Part shown: piece after piece, positions 1 through 5,228 of the stretch
Layout of the letters: every line of letters begins with the position of its first letter
Numbering within the stretch: the first letter of the stretch is position 1
Source of the DNA: Actinomycetes bacterium
GTDB lineage: Bacteria > Actinomycetota > Acidimicrobiia > Acidimicrobiales > RAAP-2
Length of the DNA stretch: 6,796 nucleotides
Direction: 5' to 3'
Assembly (NCBI GenBank): GCA_021781315.1
Contig: JAJXXB010000137.1
Coordinates: 1 to 6,796, forward strand
Notes under the pieces: generated by a model
The model's input: only the letters and a program-made list of their open reading frames with translations
The model's database searches: none
What the model was told of the DNA's origin: nothing
Program-made: the position numbers and the translations under genes

Positions 1-195
1 GCTGCCCGGCCCACTGGTCGAGAAGAAGAGATTCGCGTGGCGCATGGCGGCGTAGGCCTGGGCGCGCGAGAGCCCGATCACGTTGGGCGTCCGCACCGGC
101 GCGTGGGTACCCGACGCCCCCGCGACCGAGGGCGCCATCACAACCAGTGGGGCTAGAAGTAAGCCCATCACGGCCACCAGCGACGGCGGGCGCAC
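1..195 (-). CDS. Exported PASTA-domain protein, N-terminal fragment (3' end outside window)
   Basis: The reading frame runs from about 195 down to base 1 and continues outside the window. Residues about 1-27 (counted from the GTG at 195-193) form a signal peptide or signal anchor: a short basic start (VRPP), a hydrophobic core (LVAVMGLLLAPLVVMA) and an AGA|S-type cleavage site. Residues about 35-65 match the start of a PASTA module (TPNVIGLSRAQAYAAM, then HANLFF), a fold known from penicillin-binding proteins and Ser/Thr kinases that binds peptidoglycan or beta-lactams. The protein probably acts at the cell wall; the rest is unseen, so no enzyme activity can be assigned. The start is uncertain. 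The GTG at 195 has no Shine-Dalgarno sequence, while a strong GGAGGA at 229-234 lies 6 nt before an in-frame CTG at 220-222, which would add nine residues (LTTEPRRWR). The gene follows tatD, the position held by rpfB in mycobacteria, and has its own promoter. Confidence 0.72.
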   Translation of the reverse strand, partial: MRPPSLVAVMGLLLAPLVVMAPSVAGASGTHAPVRTPNVIGLSRAQAYAAMRHANLFFSTSGPGS

Positions 196-228
196 GCGCC
201 AACGCCGAGGTTCTGTTGTCAGTGTCCA

Positions 229-234
229 TCCTCC
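229..234 (-). promoter_or_regulatory. Strong Shine-Dalgarno sequence that questions the start of the PASTA gene
   Basis: GGAGGA is read on the minus strand from 234 to 229. In the PASTA frame the first possible start at normal spacing is CTG at 222-220 (6 nt gap). The ATG at 229-227 overlaps the Shine-Dalgarno sequence itself and is in a different frame, so it is an unlikely start. Either CTG is used, or the ribosome binding site serves a downstream GTG at unusual distance. Confidence 0.5.
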
Positions 235-273
235 GCCAGGATCGCGAGCCAGGGTGATTCGACCCGCCCCACA

Positions 274-302
274 ACGCTAGGGTGAGCGCCACGAGATGGC
301 AA
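274..302 (-). promoter_or_regulatory. Sigma70-type promoter of the PASTA-domain gene
   Basis: On the minus strand a -35 box TTGCCA (302-297, five of six matches to TTGACA) is followed after exactly 17 nt by a -10 box TAGCGT (279-274, TANNNT). Transcription would begin near 267, leaving a leader of about 45 nt before the CTG at 222 or 72 nt before the GTG at 195. The leader contains the Shine-Dalgarno sequence GGAGGA at 234-229. This is the best-matched promoter in the window and implies the PASTA gene can be expressed apart from tatD. Seen by eye; not tested. Confidence 0.6.
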
Positions 303-322
303 CTCGCGAACCCACAATTCTC

Positions 323-339
323 TTTAATACCTGATTAAA
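323..339. repeat. AT-only inverted repeat between tatD and the PASTA gene
   Basis: TTTAAT (323-328) and ATTAAA (334-339) form perfect 6-bp arms around a 5-nt loop ACCTG. It lies in an AT-rich patch (about 311-350) in otherwise GC-rich DNA, just after the tatD stop and upstream of the PASTA promoter. The stem is too weak, and has no following U-run, to be a convincing intrinsic terminator. It could be a binding site for a regulator or simply an AT-rich spacer. The rest of the 230-348 gap holds only the promoter and leader described separately. Confidence 0.3.
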
Positions 340-348
340 ACTTGTTTA

Positions 349-1128
349 TCATGACGGGAGACGGAAGAGCCGCGCGGTGTTGGCGACCGTCGCACGAGCG
401 AGAATCTCGGGGTCCTCGCCGCGCAGTTGCGCGACGTACTCGCCGACGATCGCCACCAACGCCGGCTCGTTGGGCCGACCTCGGTGGGGCACCGGCGCGA
501 GGAAGGGACTGTCGGTCTCGACGTGGAGCCGCTCGAGGGGCACGAGGCGCACCGCCTCGCGCAGCGCCTCGGCGTTCTTGAAGGTGACGACCCCGGCCAC
601 CGAGATGTCACAGCCCGCCGCCAGGCATCCCTCGGCGTCGGCGGGCGTGCCCGTGAAGCAGTGGATCACGGTGCGCGCCGGCACGCCCTCGCTGCGCAGG
701 ATCGCGAACAGGTCGTCGAAGGCGTCGCGGGCGTGAATCACGAGGGCGAGGTCGAGCTCGTGGGCGAGGGCGATCTGGGCCGCGAAGGCCGCCCGCTGGG
801 CCGAGCGCGGCGAGTGCTCGTAGAAGTAGTCGAGGCCCGTCTCGCCGATGCCGACCAGTCGGGGGTGAGAGCCGCGCGCGAGCGCGGCGACCTCGGCGAG
901 GTCGCTCGTGGCGTCGTGGGGGTGCAGGCCCACGGTGGCGTAGATCTCCACCGGGCCCACGATCTCGGTCACGGCCAGGGCCTGGGCCGAGGTCGAGGCG
1001 TCCGTGCCGACCACGACCACGCGCGTGACCCCCGCGGCCGCGCTGCGCGAGAGAATCTCGGTCAACCCGGGACCCTCCTCGGCGCGAAAGCTCTCCTGGA
1101 TGTGACAGTGGGCGTCCGTCCAGGTCAC
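349..1128 (-). CDS. tatD: TatD-family metal-dependent hydrolase / DNase
   Basis: This 259-residue protein has the usual length of the TatD family, amidohydrolase-fold TIM barrels that cleave DNA (3'-5' exonuclease activity in characterised members) and are thought to act in the cytoplasm. Metal ligands are visible: the HxH motif (H7, H9 in DAHCHI), E96 in GETGLDYFYE, H132 in VIHARDA, H156 in IHCFTG and D206 in VETDSPFLAP. The family signature GLHPH is at residues 68-72. The GTG start at 1128-1126 overlaps the metG stop in a GTGA, which marks translational coupling; no Shine-Dalgarno sequence is present. The frame stays open far upstream into metG, but that extension is only antisense-free shadow sequence of metG and does not resemble TatD. 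The TGA stop is followed at once by TAA (348-346), a tandem stop. The metG-tatD order is common in Actinobacteria. The exact physiological substrate is not shown by sequence. Confidence 0.95.
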   Translation of the reverse strand: MTWTDAHCHIQESFRAEEGPGLTEILSRSAAAGVTRVVVVGTDASTSAQALAVTEIVGPVEIYATVGLHPHDATSDLAEVAALARGSHPRLVGIGETGLDYFYEHSPRSAQRAAFAAQIALAHELDLALVIHARDAFDDLFAILRSEGVPARTVIHCFTGTPADAEGCLAAGCDISVAGVVTFKNAEALREAVRLVPLERLHVETDSPFLAPVPHRGRPNEPALVAIVGEYVAQLRGEDPEILARATVANTARLFRLPS

Positions 1129-2657
1129 GCGTCGGTCCGAATTCGCGGAAAGAGGGGGTCGCCCTTCTCGACGGTCAAATCTCCGGGATAGAGGCCCCAC
1201 CGGGCGGCGGCGTCGATGGTCGAGTCTTGCGGCGAGCCCGACAGGCCGATGCGCCGCCAGATCTCCGCGCACACCGCCGGCATCGCCGGCGCGGCGAGCA
1301 GGGCGGCGAGTCGCAGCACCTCCAGCGCGTCGCCCAAGACGGCGTCGACGTCGGGGCCCGGGGCCATCTTCCAGGGGGCGTGCTCTTCCAGGTAGGCGTT
1401 GGTGGCACTCAAGAGGCGCCACGTCGCCTCGAGGGCACCCTGGGGGGAGAAGCCGTCCCAGGACTCGATCGCGTCGGCGATCGCCGCGCGGGCCAGCGGC
1501 GCCAGCTCGGAGTCGGCGCGCGCGGCGGGGCCGACGCCGCCGCACTTGGTGGCCACCACCGTCGCCACCCGGCTCATGAGGTTGCCCAGGTTGTTGGCGA
1601 GGTCGGTGTTGTAGCGGTGCGTGATCCCCTCGTGGGAGAACTCGCCGTCGTTGCCGAGCGACGTCTCGCGCAACAAGTAGTAGCGCACCGGGTCCACGCC
1701 GAACTCGCTCGTCAGGGTCACCGGGGCGATGTCGGTCAGCTTGACGACGCCCTCGGCGGCCATGGTCTTGGAGAGCTTCTGGCCCCCCATCAGGAGCCAG
1801 CCGTGGACCTGGACGTGATGGGGCGGCTCGAGGCCGGCCGCCATGCACATGGCCGGCCACCACACGCAGTGGAAGCGGATGATCTCCTTGCCGATCAGGT
1901 GGTGCGACGAGGGCCACCAGGTCGCGACCTCGTCACTGTCTCGTCCGTAGCCGATCGCGGTCATGTAGTTGATCAGCGCGTCGTACCAGACGTAGAAGAC
2001 GTGGCCTTCGTCCCAGGGCACGGGCACCCCCCAGGCGATCGAGGTGCGCGTGATGGAGATGTCCCGCAGGCCGCCGCGGATGAAGGACGCCGCCTCGTTG
2101 CGCTTGGTCTCGGGAGTGACGAAGTCGGGGTGACGCTCGTAGTGCTCGCGCAGTCGATCCTCGAAGGCACTCAGTCGAAAGAACCAGTTCTCCTCCTCCA
2201 TCTCGGTCAAGGCCCGGCCGTGGATCGGGCATCGACCCTGGTCGGAGGATTCCATCGTGTAGTAGTCCTCGCAGCTGACGCAGTACAGGCCGCGATAGAC
2301 GTCCTTGTAGATGTAGCCGTTGTCGTAGATCGCCCCGAGGAACTTCTGGACCGTGTCGTAGTGGCGCGGCTCGGTCGTGCGGATGAAGTCGTCGTAGCTG
2401 ATGTCCAGGGCGTCCCAGGCCTCACGAAAGCGCGCGGAGGTCCGATCGGTCCACTCCTGGGGCGAGACCCCGTTCTTCACCGCGGCGTCGGCCACCTTCT
2501 GGCCGTGCTCGTCCGTGCCGGTGAGGAACTTGGTCTCATCACCGCGCAGTCGGTGCCAGCGGGCCAGGGCGTCGGCGTTCACCGTCGTGTAGGCGTGGCC
2601 CACGTGAGGCGCGTCGTTCACGTAGTAAATGGGGGTGGTGATGTAGAAACGGCCCAT
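1125..2657 (-). CDS. metG: Methionyl-tRNA synthetase
   Basis: This 510-residue class I synthetase charges tRNA-Met with methionine in the cytoplasm. The N-terminal Rossmann domain opens with FYITTPIYYVNDAPHVGHAY, where HVGH (18-21) is the HIGH signature. The connective-peptide zinc knuckle has CVSC (126-129) paired with CPIH (143-146), so the fourth ligand is histidine, as in the Thermus-type enzyme from memory. The catalytic loop KLSKT (294-298) is the KMSKS signature. Before the FGVDPVRYYLLRE block there is a loop about seven residues longer than in the Thermus enzyme. The C-terminal helical anticodon-binding domain contains NLGNLMSR (356-363); there is no C-terminal Trbp111-like dimerisation domain. 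The gene starts with ATG 17 nt after the rsmI stop and lacks a Shine-Dalgarno sequence; a TAGCCT box six nt upstream may give an additional leaderless transcript. It overlaps tatD by four nt. Confidence 0.97.
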   Translation of the reverse strand: MGRFYITTPIYYVNDAPHVGHAYTTVNADALARWHRLRGDETKFLTGTDEHGQKVADAAVKNGVSPQEWTDRTSARFREAWDALDISYDDFIRTTEPRHYDTVQKFLGAIYDNGYIYKDVYRGLYCVSCEDYYTMESSDQGRCPIHGRALTEMEEENWFFRLSAFEDRLREHYERHPDFVTPETKRNEAASFIRGGLRDISITRTSIAWGVPVPWDEGHVFYVWYDALINYMTAIGYGRDSDEVATWWPSSHHLIGKEIIRFHCVWWPAMCMAAGLEPPHHVQVHGWLLMGGQKLSKTMAAEGVVKLTDIAPVTLTSEFGVDPVRYYLLRETSLGNDGEFSHEGITHRYNTDLANNLGNLMSRVATVVATKCGGVGPAARADSELAPLARAAIADAIESWDGFSPQGALEATWRLLSATNAYLEEHAPWKMAPGPDVDAVLGDALEVLRLAALLAAPAMPAVCAEIWRRIGLSGSPQDSTIDAAARWGLYPGDLTVEKGDPLFPRIRTDA

Positions 2658-2663
2658 CTGACA

Positions 2664-2669
2664 AGGCTA
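2664..2669 (-). promoter_or_regulatory. Possible -10 box for a leaderless metG transcript
   Basis: TAGCCT (TANNNT) on the minus strand ends 6 nt before the metG ATG at 2657-2655, the distance at which transcription would start on the A of the ATG. No good -35 element is visible 16-18 nt upstream, which lies at the end of rsmI. The absence of a Shine-Dalgarno sequence before metG fits this idea, though metG may also be translated from an rsmI-metG-tatD message. Confidence 0.35.
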
Positions 2670-2674
2670 GTGAA

Positions 2675-3532
2675 TCACGTGGCGCGCTCGGCGCGAAGGG
2701 CGAGCGCCATCTCGTAGGCCTCGCGGTGCGTCACGCCGAGGTCCGTGACGACCTCGGCCACCGCGTCACGCAGGCTGGCGCCCGCGCCCAGGCGCTCGGC
2801 GAGGGCCGCGCGCACGAGCGAGTCGTCGATCGCCGGTCGCGCCGCCCCGTCGAGGACGAGGACCACTTCGCCGCGCACCTCGCGCGAGCCCACGAGCGCC
2901 GACACCTCGGCGAGCGTGCCGCGCAGCACCTCCTCGTGGATCTTGGTCAACTCGCGCACGATCGCCACGCGTCGCGTCGGAAAGGCCTGGGCCAGCTCGG
3001 TCAAGGTCGCGCCCAGGCGCTGGGGCGACTCGTAGGCGACGATCGTTCGCTCCTCGCGCGCCCAGGCGTCATAGAGAGCGCGGCGCTCGCCGGCCTTTCG
3101 GGGCACGAAGCCGTCCATCACGAAGCGCTCGGTGGGCAGGCCACTGACCGAGAGGGCGGCGACCACGGCCGAGGGTCCCGGCGCCGTCGTCACGCGATGG
3201 CCCGCGGCGAGCACCGCGGCCACGACCCGCGCGCCGGGATCGCTGATGCCCGGTGTGCCGGCGTCGGACACCAGGGCCACCACCTTGCCCGCGGCGACGT
3301 CGGCGATGACGCGAGCGCTCAGGAGAACCTCGTTGTGCTCGTGCAGGGCGACCAGGCGGCCCGCCGGGGCGATGCCCAGGGCGCTCAGCAGGGTGCGGGT
3401 GCGCCGGGTGTCCTCGCAATAGATCGTCGCGGCCCGCGACAGCTCCTCCACGGCGCGCCGGGTGATGTCGCCGAGGTTGCCCAGAGGGGTCGCCACGACG
3501 ACCAGTGCGGCGGTTTCGCCCGCTTCTTCCAC
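2675..3532 (-). CDS. rsmI: 16S rRNA (cytidine(1402)-2'-O)-methyltransferase RsmI
   Basis: RsmI uses S-adenosylmethionine to methylate the 2'-OH of C1402 in the decoding centre of 16S rRNA. The 285-residue protein has the family length and the tetrapyrrole-methylase fold. Visible signatures are VATPLGNLGDIT (13-24), EDTRRTRTLL (40-49), the SAM-binding LVSDAGTPGISDPG (87-100), APGPSAVVAALSVSGLP (117-133), FVPRKAGERR (142-151), YESPQRL (167-173) and RELTKIHEEVLRGT (193-206). A C-terminal helical tail (about 236-285, ending THREAYEMALALR) is typical of RsmI. The GTG start at 3532-3530 is chosen because GAGGAG (3542-3537) lies just 4 nt upstream. The gene is the first of the rsmI-metG-tatD unit and is divergent from the bL37-like gene, with only 42 bp between starts. 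Confidence 0.96.
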   Translation of the reverse strand: MEEAGETAALVVVATPLGNLGDITRRAVEELSRAATIYCEDTRRTRTLLSALGIAPAGRLVALHEHNEVLLSARVIADVAAGKVVALVSDAGTPGISDPGARVVAAVLAAGHRVTTAPGPSAVVAALSVSGLPTERFVMDGFVPRKAGERRALYDAWAREERTIVAYESPQRLGATLTELAQAFPTRRVAIVRELTKIHEEVLRGTLAEVSALVGSREVRGEVVLVLDGAARPAIDDSLVRAALAERLGAGASLRDAVAEVVTDLGVTHREAYEMALALRAERAT

Positions 3533-3536
3533 GTCG

Positions 3537-3542
3537 CTCCTC
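3537..3542 (-). promoter_or_regulatory. Shine-Dalgarno sequence of rsmI
   Basis: GAGGAG is read on the minus strand, 4 nt before the GTG start of rsmI. It is one of only two clear Shine-Dalgarno sequences in the window and decides the rsmI start. Confidence 0.7.
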
Positions 3543-3553
3543 GGGTCCTCGTC

Positions 3554-3581
3554 GATCTACTAAGATTGTCACCTATGTCAA
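3554..3581 (-). promoter_or_regulatory. Promoter of the rsmI-metG-tatD unit
   Basis: On the minus strand a perfect -35 box TTGACA (3581-3576) lies 16 nt before a moderate -10 box TAGATC (3559-3554). Transcription would begin near 3547, giving a leader of about 15 nt with the rsmI Shine-Dalgarno sequence. The -35 box sits on the first codons of the divergent bL37-like gene (it covers part of ATG, TCA and A), and the two -10 boxes are separated by a single base, so the two promoters overlap and RNA polymerase could hardly occupy both at once. Confidence 0.5.
3561..3566 (+). promoter_or_regulatory. -10 box for the bL37-like gene
   Basis: TAAGAT (TANNNT, four of six matches to TATAAT) ends 8 nt before the ATG at 3575. 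Transcription would start at or within about two bases of the ATG, implying a leaderless or nearly leaderless mRNA. No Shine-Dalgarno sequence precedes the ATG, and no convincing -35 box is visible. The flanking ATCT (3555-3558) and AGAT (3563-3566) are inverted around ACTA. Confidence 0.45.
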
Positions 3582-3658
3582 AGCGGACCGTGAAGCGCAA
3601 ACTACGCGCCAAGAAGAAGGCCAACCACGGCAAGAAGCCGAACTGCGGGCGCGGCTAG
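3575..3658 (+). CDS. Large-subunit ribosomal protein bL37-like micro-protein (27 aa)
   Basis: This 27-residue, very basic peptide starts MSKRTVKRKLRAKKKANHG and ends with KKPNCGRG; about half its residues are Lys or Arg. The KANHGKKPN segment closely resembles, from memory, the C-terminal part of the 24-residue mycobacterial protein bL37 (KANHGKRPN), a structural component of the 50S subunit found in actinobacterial ribosome structures. It would therefore act in the ribosome, bound to 23S rRNA. A bS22/AURKAIP1-COX24-type small-subunit peptide is the main alternative, but the ANHGKxPN core favours bL37. The gene sits alone on the plus strand between rsmI (divergent) and the GDPD gene (convergent). 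It has no Shine-Dalgarno sequence and probably a leaderless mRNA. Its TAG stop shares a CTAG with the opposing gene's stop. A longer open frame continues upstream, antisense to rsmI; that part is a shadow, so gene finders may miss or overextend this gene. Confidence 0.82.
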   Translation: MSKRTVKRKLRAKKKANHGKKPNCGRG

Positions 3659-4509
3659 TCCAGCCGTCCGTCCCAGGTCAGTCCCCGCGTCGCCACCAGC
3701 GCACTCGTCAGGCGGGGCCGATCGCTGATGATTCCGTCGACCCCCAGGTCGAGGGCTTCGTCGATCTCCGCCTCGTCGTTGAGCGTCCAGACGTGCACCG
3801 CCAGGCCCGCCGCGTGGGCGCTCGCCACGAATCGCTCGTCGACCACGCGGATCTCGCCGTAGGTCATTGGCACCTGCAGCGCGCTCGCCGGCGGCACCAC
3901 CGAGGCTCCCTCGAGCATCGAGAAGTAGTAGTTCGTCGTCTCCTGGGTCGCCGCCGAGGTCGCGACCCGCGGAGCGAGTTCGCGAAAGCGCGCGAGCGCG
4001 ACGTCAAGGAAGGACGCCACGATCACCCTCGAGGTCAGCTCCAGGTCGGCGATCTCACGCGCGAGTAGATCCTCGTAGGGCTCGACGTCGGGATCGGACT
4101 GCTTGATGTCCAGGTTGAGCAGCACGCCGGGGAAGGCCTCGGCGACCTCGGCCAGGGTCGCGACGCCGAGGCTCGCGTCACTCGGCGCTCGTCCCCGCAA
4201 GACGTAGGCGTCGTCGTCGAGGCCCGGCGCGACGTCACTGCCCTCGACCCACCAGTAGGCGTTGTCCATCTCGCGCAGCTGGGAGAGGGTGAGCTCGCTG
4301 ATCGCCCCCGTGTGATTCGTCGTGCGATCGACCGTCTCGTCGTGACAGACCACCAGCCGACGATCGCGCGTGGCGTGCACGTCGAGTTCGAGCGCGTTCG
4401 CCCCGTTCTCGATCGCCCGCGCCATGGCGTAGAGGGTCGATGACGGGCCTTCGTAGGATCCGCCTTGGTGGGCGAAGTTGATGACGCGCCGTTGCGTCCA
4501 GTGGCTCAC
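3655..4509 (-). CDS. Glycerophosphodiester phosphodiesterase family protein, variant active-site motif
   Basis: This 284-residue TIM-barrel protein belongs to the GDPD family, which hydrolyses glycerophosphodiesters to glycerol 3-phosphate and an alcohol with the help of a divalent metal. It has no signal peptide, so it is probably cytoplasmic. Family landmarks are FAHQGG (12-17), ALELDVH (39-45), CHDETVDRTT (55-64), LNLDIK (132-137), VHVWTLND (238-245) and GVDGIISDRP (256-265). The catalytic and metal residues H14, E41, D43 and H56 are kept. The usual HRG is HQG, however, and the usual PENTL is PSSTL, so a phosphate-contacting arginine and an acidic residue are replaced. I recall such HQGG/SSTL forms in other actinobacteria, so this may be a subfamily with another substrate. 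The GTG start at 4509-4507 overlaps the DUF3817 stop in a GTGA; no Shine-Dalgarno sequence is seen, which suggests translational coupling. The TAG stop overlaps that of the convergent bL37-like gene. Confidence 0.88.
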   Translation of the reverse strand: MSHWTQRRVINFAHQGGSYEGPSSTLYAMARAIENGANALELDVHATRDRRLVVCHDETVDRTTNHTGAISELTLSQLREMDNAYWWVEGSDVAPGLDDDAYVLRGRAPSDASLGVATLAEVAEAFPGVLLNLDIKQSDPDVEPYEDLLAREIADLELTSRVIVASFLDVALARFRELAPRVATSAATQETTNYYFSMLEGASVVPPASALQVPMTYGEIRVVDERFVASAHAAGLAVHVWTLNDEAEIDEALDLGVDGIISDRPRLTSALVATRGLTWDGRLD

Positions 4510-4826
4510 GCGCTCGGCCGCGTCATCACCGTGTTCGCCATGCGGTGCTCCATGTAGAAGGCCAGACCGGGCACGAATCCCGCGAGCAGCATCAGCGCGA
4601 CCCAACCCGGGTGCAGTCGAGCCTTGAGGGCGAACTGGAAGCACATGACCATATAGATGGGATAGAGCACCACGCCGTGCCCGACGCCGACGATGGTGAC
4701 CAGAATCTTCAAGTGCGTCCACAGCGTCAGATCAAAGGTGTGCAGGACGAGGAACGCGCAGAGCACCAGCAGCGTGGTACCGGTCACGAAGGACATCACG
4801 CGATAGCGCGCGAATGCCGCCTGCAC
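4506..4826 (-). CDS. DUF3817 integral membrane protein
   Basis: This 106-residue protein has three predicted membrane segments (about 12-30, 41-63 and 75-92) and matches the DUF3817 family of actinobacterial membrane proteins. Recognisable features are the YRVMSFVTGTTLL start (8-20), the central VGVGHGVVLYPIYMVM (46-61) with its conserved GHG, and the closing GFVPGLAFYMEHRM (83-96), which corresponds to the family's P-F-F-E-R-type end. Its function is unknown; the family is often beside small membrane or transport genes. The GTG start (4826-4824) overlaps the TAG stop of the preceding gene by one base (TAGTG), so the two are probably translationally coupled. A longer open frame upstream is out-of-frame reading of the preceding gene. 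Its stop overlaps the GDPD start by four bases, so the three genes form one operon. Confidence 0.85.
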   Translation of the reverse strand: MQAAFARYRVMSFVTGTTLLVLCAFLVLHTFDLTLWTHLKILVTIVGVGHGVVLYPIYMVMCFQFALKARLHPGWVALMLLAGFVPGLAFYMEHRMANTVMTRPSA

Positions 4827-5212
4827 TAGTGGCCCCAGAGTTTCTTCTTCGGCTGAACCGCCACCTTGGCGAGGTGGTCGTTGTAGGCGGCGAGCACCGG
4901 GTCCTCTCGTTCGGCCGCAGCGGCGTCGGCGCGGGCGCGGGCCGCCTGGGCCTCGGCGCGCATGCGCTCTTCGTACTCGCGACGCTCGCGCTCTTCTTCC
5001 TCGGTGGCGCGCTCCATGTTGAGCATCGCGAACCACCCGAGCACGCCCAGCACCCCGAACACCGGCCACTCGATCGAGTACATGAAACTCAGCGCGTTGC
5101 CCTGGACCGCCCGACCGACCTGCCACCAGGCCGCGACGGCGCACAGCGCGAGCCACGCGATCAACGAGAGGTGGAGGACGAGGGCCCGCGAACTAAACCA
5201 CTTCGACTTCAC
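4826..5212 (-). CDS. Conserved two-TM membrane protein with cytoplasmic coiled-coil
   Basis: This 128-residue protein has a short basic N-terminus (MKSKWFSSR), a first membrane segment at about 10-31, then WWQVGRAVQGNALSFMYSIEWP (29-50), a second membrane segment at about 50-65, a charged helix rich in Glu, Arg and Ala likely to form a coiled coil (67-104), and the C-terminal segment DPVLAAYNDHLAKV (104-117) followed by a basic tail. I recall similar unnamed actinobacterial proteins with a GN-LS-Y-EWP core and a D-LAAYN-LA end, but no function is known to me. The H...WWQxxRAxxGN stretch loosely recalls the N-terminus of SURF1, an oxidase-assembly factor; the divergent neighbour is ctaG, which makes that worth testing, though the resemblance is slight. 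It is the first gene of a three-gene unit. The GTG start lacks a Shine-Dalgarno sequence but lies 6 nt after a TAGTAT box. Confidence 0.8.
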   Translation of the reverse strand: MKSKWFSSRALVLHLSLIAWLALCAVAAWWQVGRAVQGNALSFMYSIEWPVFGVLGVLGWFAMLNMERATEEEERERREYEERMRAEAQAARARADAAAAEREDPVLAAYNDHLAKVAVQPKKKLWGH

Positions 5213-5218
5213 GCGGAC

Positions 5219-5224
5219 ATACTA
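5219..5224 (-). promoter_or_regulatory. -10 box for the two-TM/DUF3817/GDPD unit
   Basis: TAGTAT (TANNNT, four of six matches to TATAAT) on the minus strand ends 6 nt before the GTG at 5212, so the transcript would begin at the start codon (leaderless). No strong -35 box is visible; the -35 zone falls on the inverted-repeat cluster at 5229-5247. Confidence 0.45.
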
Positions 5225-5228
5225 CTGA

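Noticed and set aside
163..229. ATG at 229 as start of the leftmost minus-strand gene
   Set aside because: It abuts its Shine-Dalgarno sequence with no spacing and reads a different frame without signal peptide or PASTA similarity.
1129..1917. N-terminal extension of tatD into metG
   Set aside because: TatD family proteins begin just before the DAHCHI motif; the extension is out-of-frame metG sequence, and a GTGA overlap gives a natural start at 1128.
1227..2717. Long plus-strand open frame (496 codons) opposite metG
   Set aside because: Its protein is a low-complexity mix of Arg, Gly, Val, His and Asp with no domain; it is the antisense shadow of a GC-rich gene whose identity (metG) is certain.
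2726..3574. Plus-strand open frame antisense to rsmI, in frame with the bL37-like gene
   Set aside because: The upstream part has shadow composition and mirrors rsmI; only the last 27 codons resemble a known family and follow a -10 box.
4510..4722. N-terminal extension of the GDPD gene into DUF3817
   Set aside because: It is Arg/Gly/His-rich shadow sequence; the family homology starts near the GTG at 4509.
4827..5156. N-terminal extension of the DUF3817 gene into the two-TM gene
   Set aside because: Out-of-frame shadow; the DUF3817 homology starts at about residue 8 after the GTG at 4826.
5209..5220. Mini-ORF ATG-TCC-GCG-TGA overlapping the GTG start of the two-TM gene (possible leader peptide)
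   Set aside because: Its ATG overlaps the proposed -10 box, so it would not be transcribed from the leaderless promoter; too short to support.
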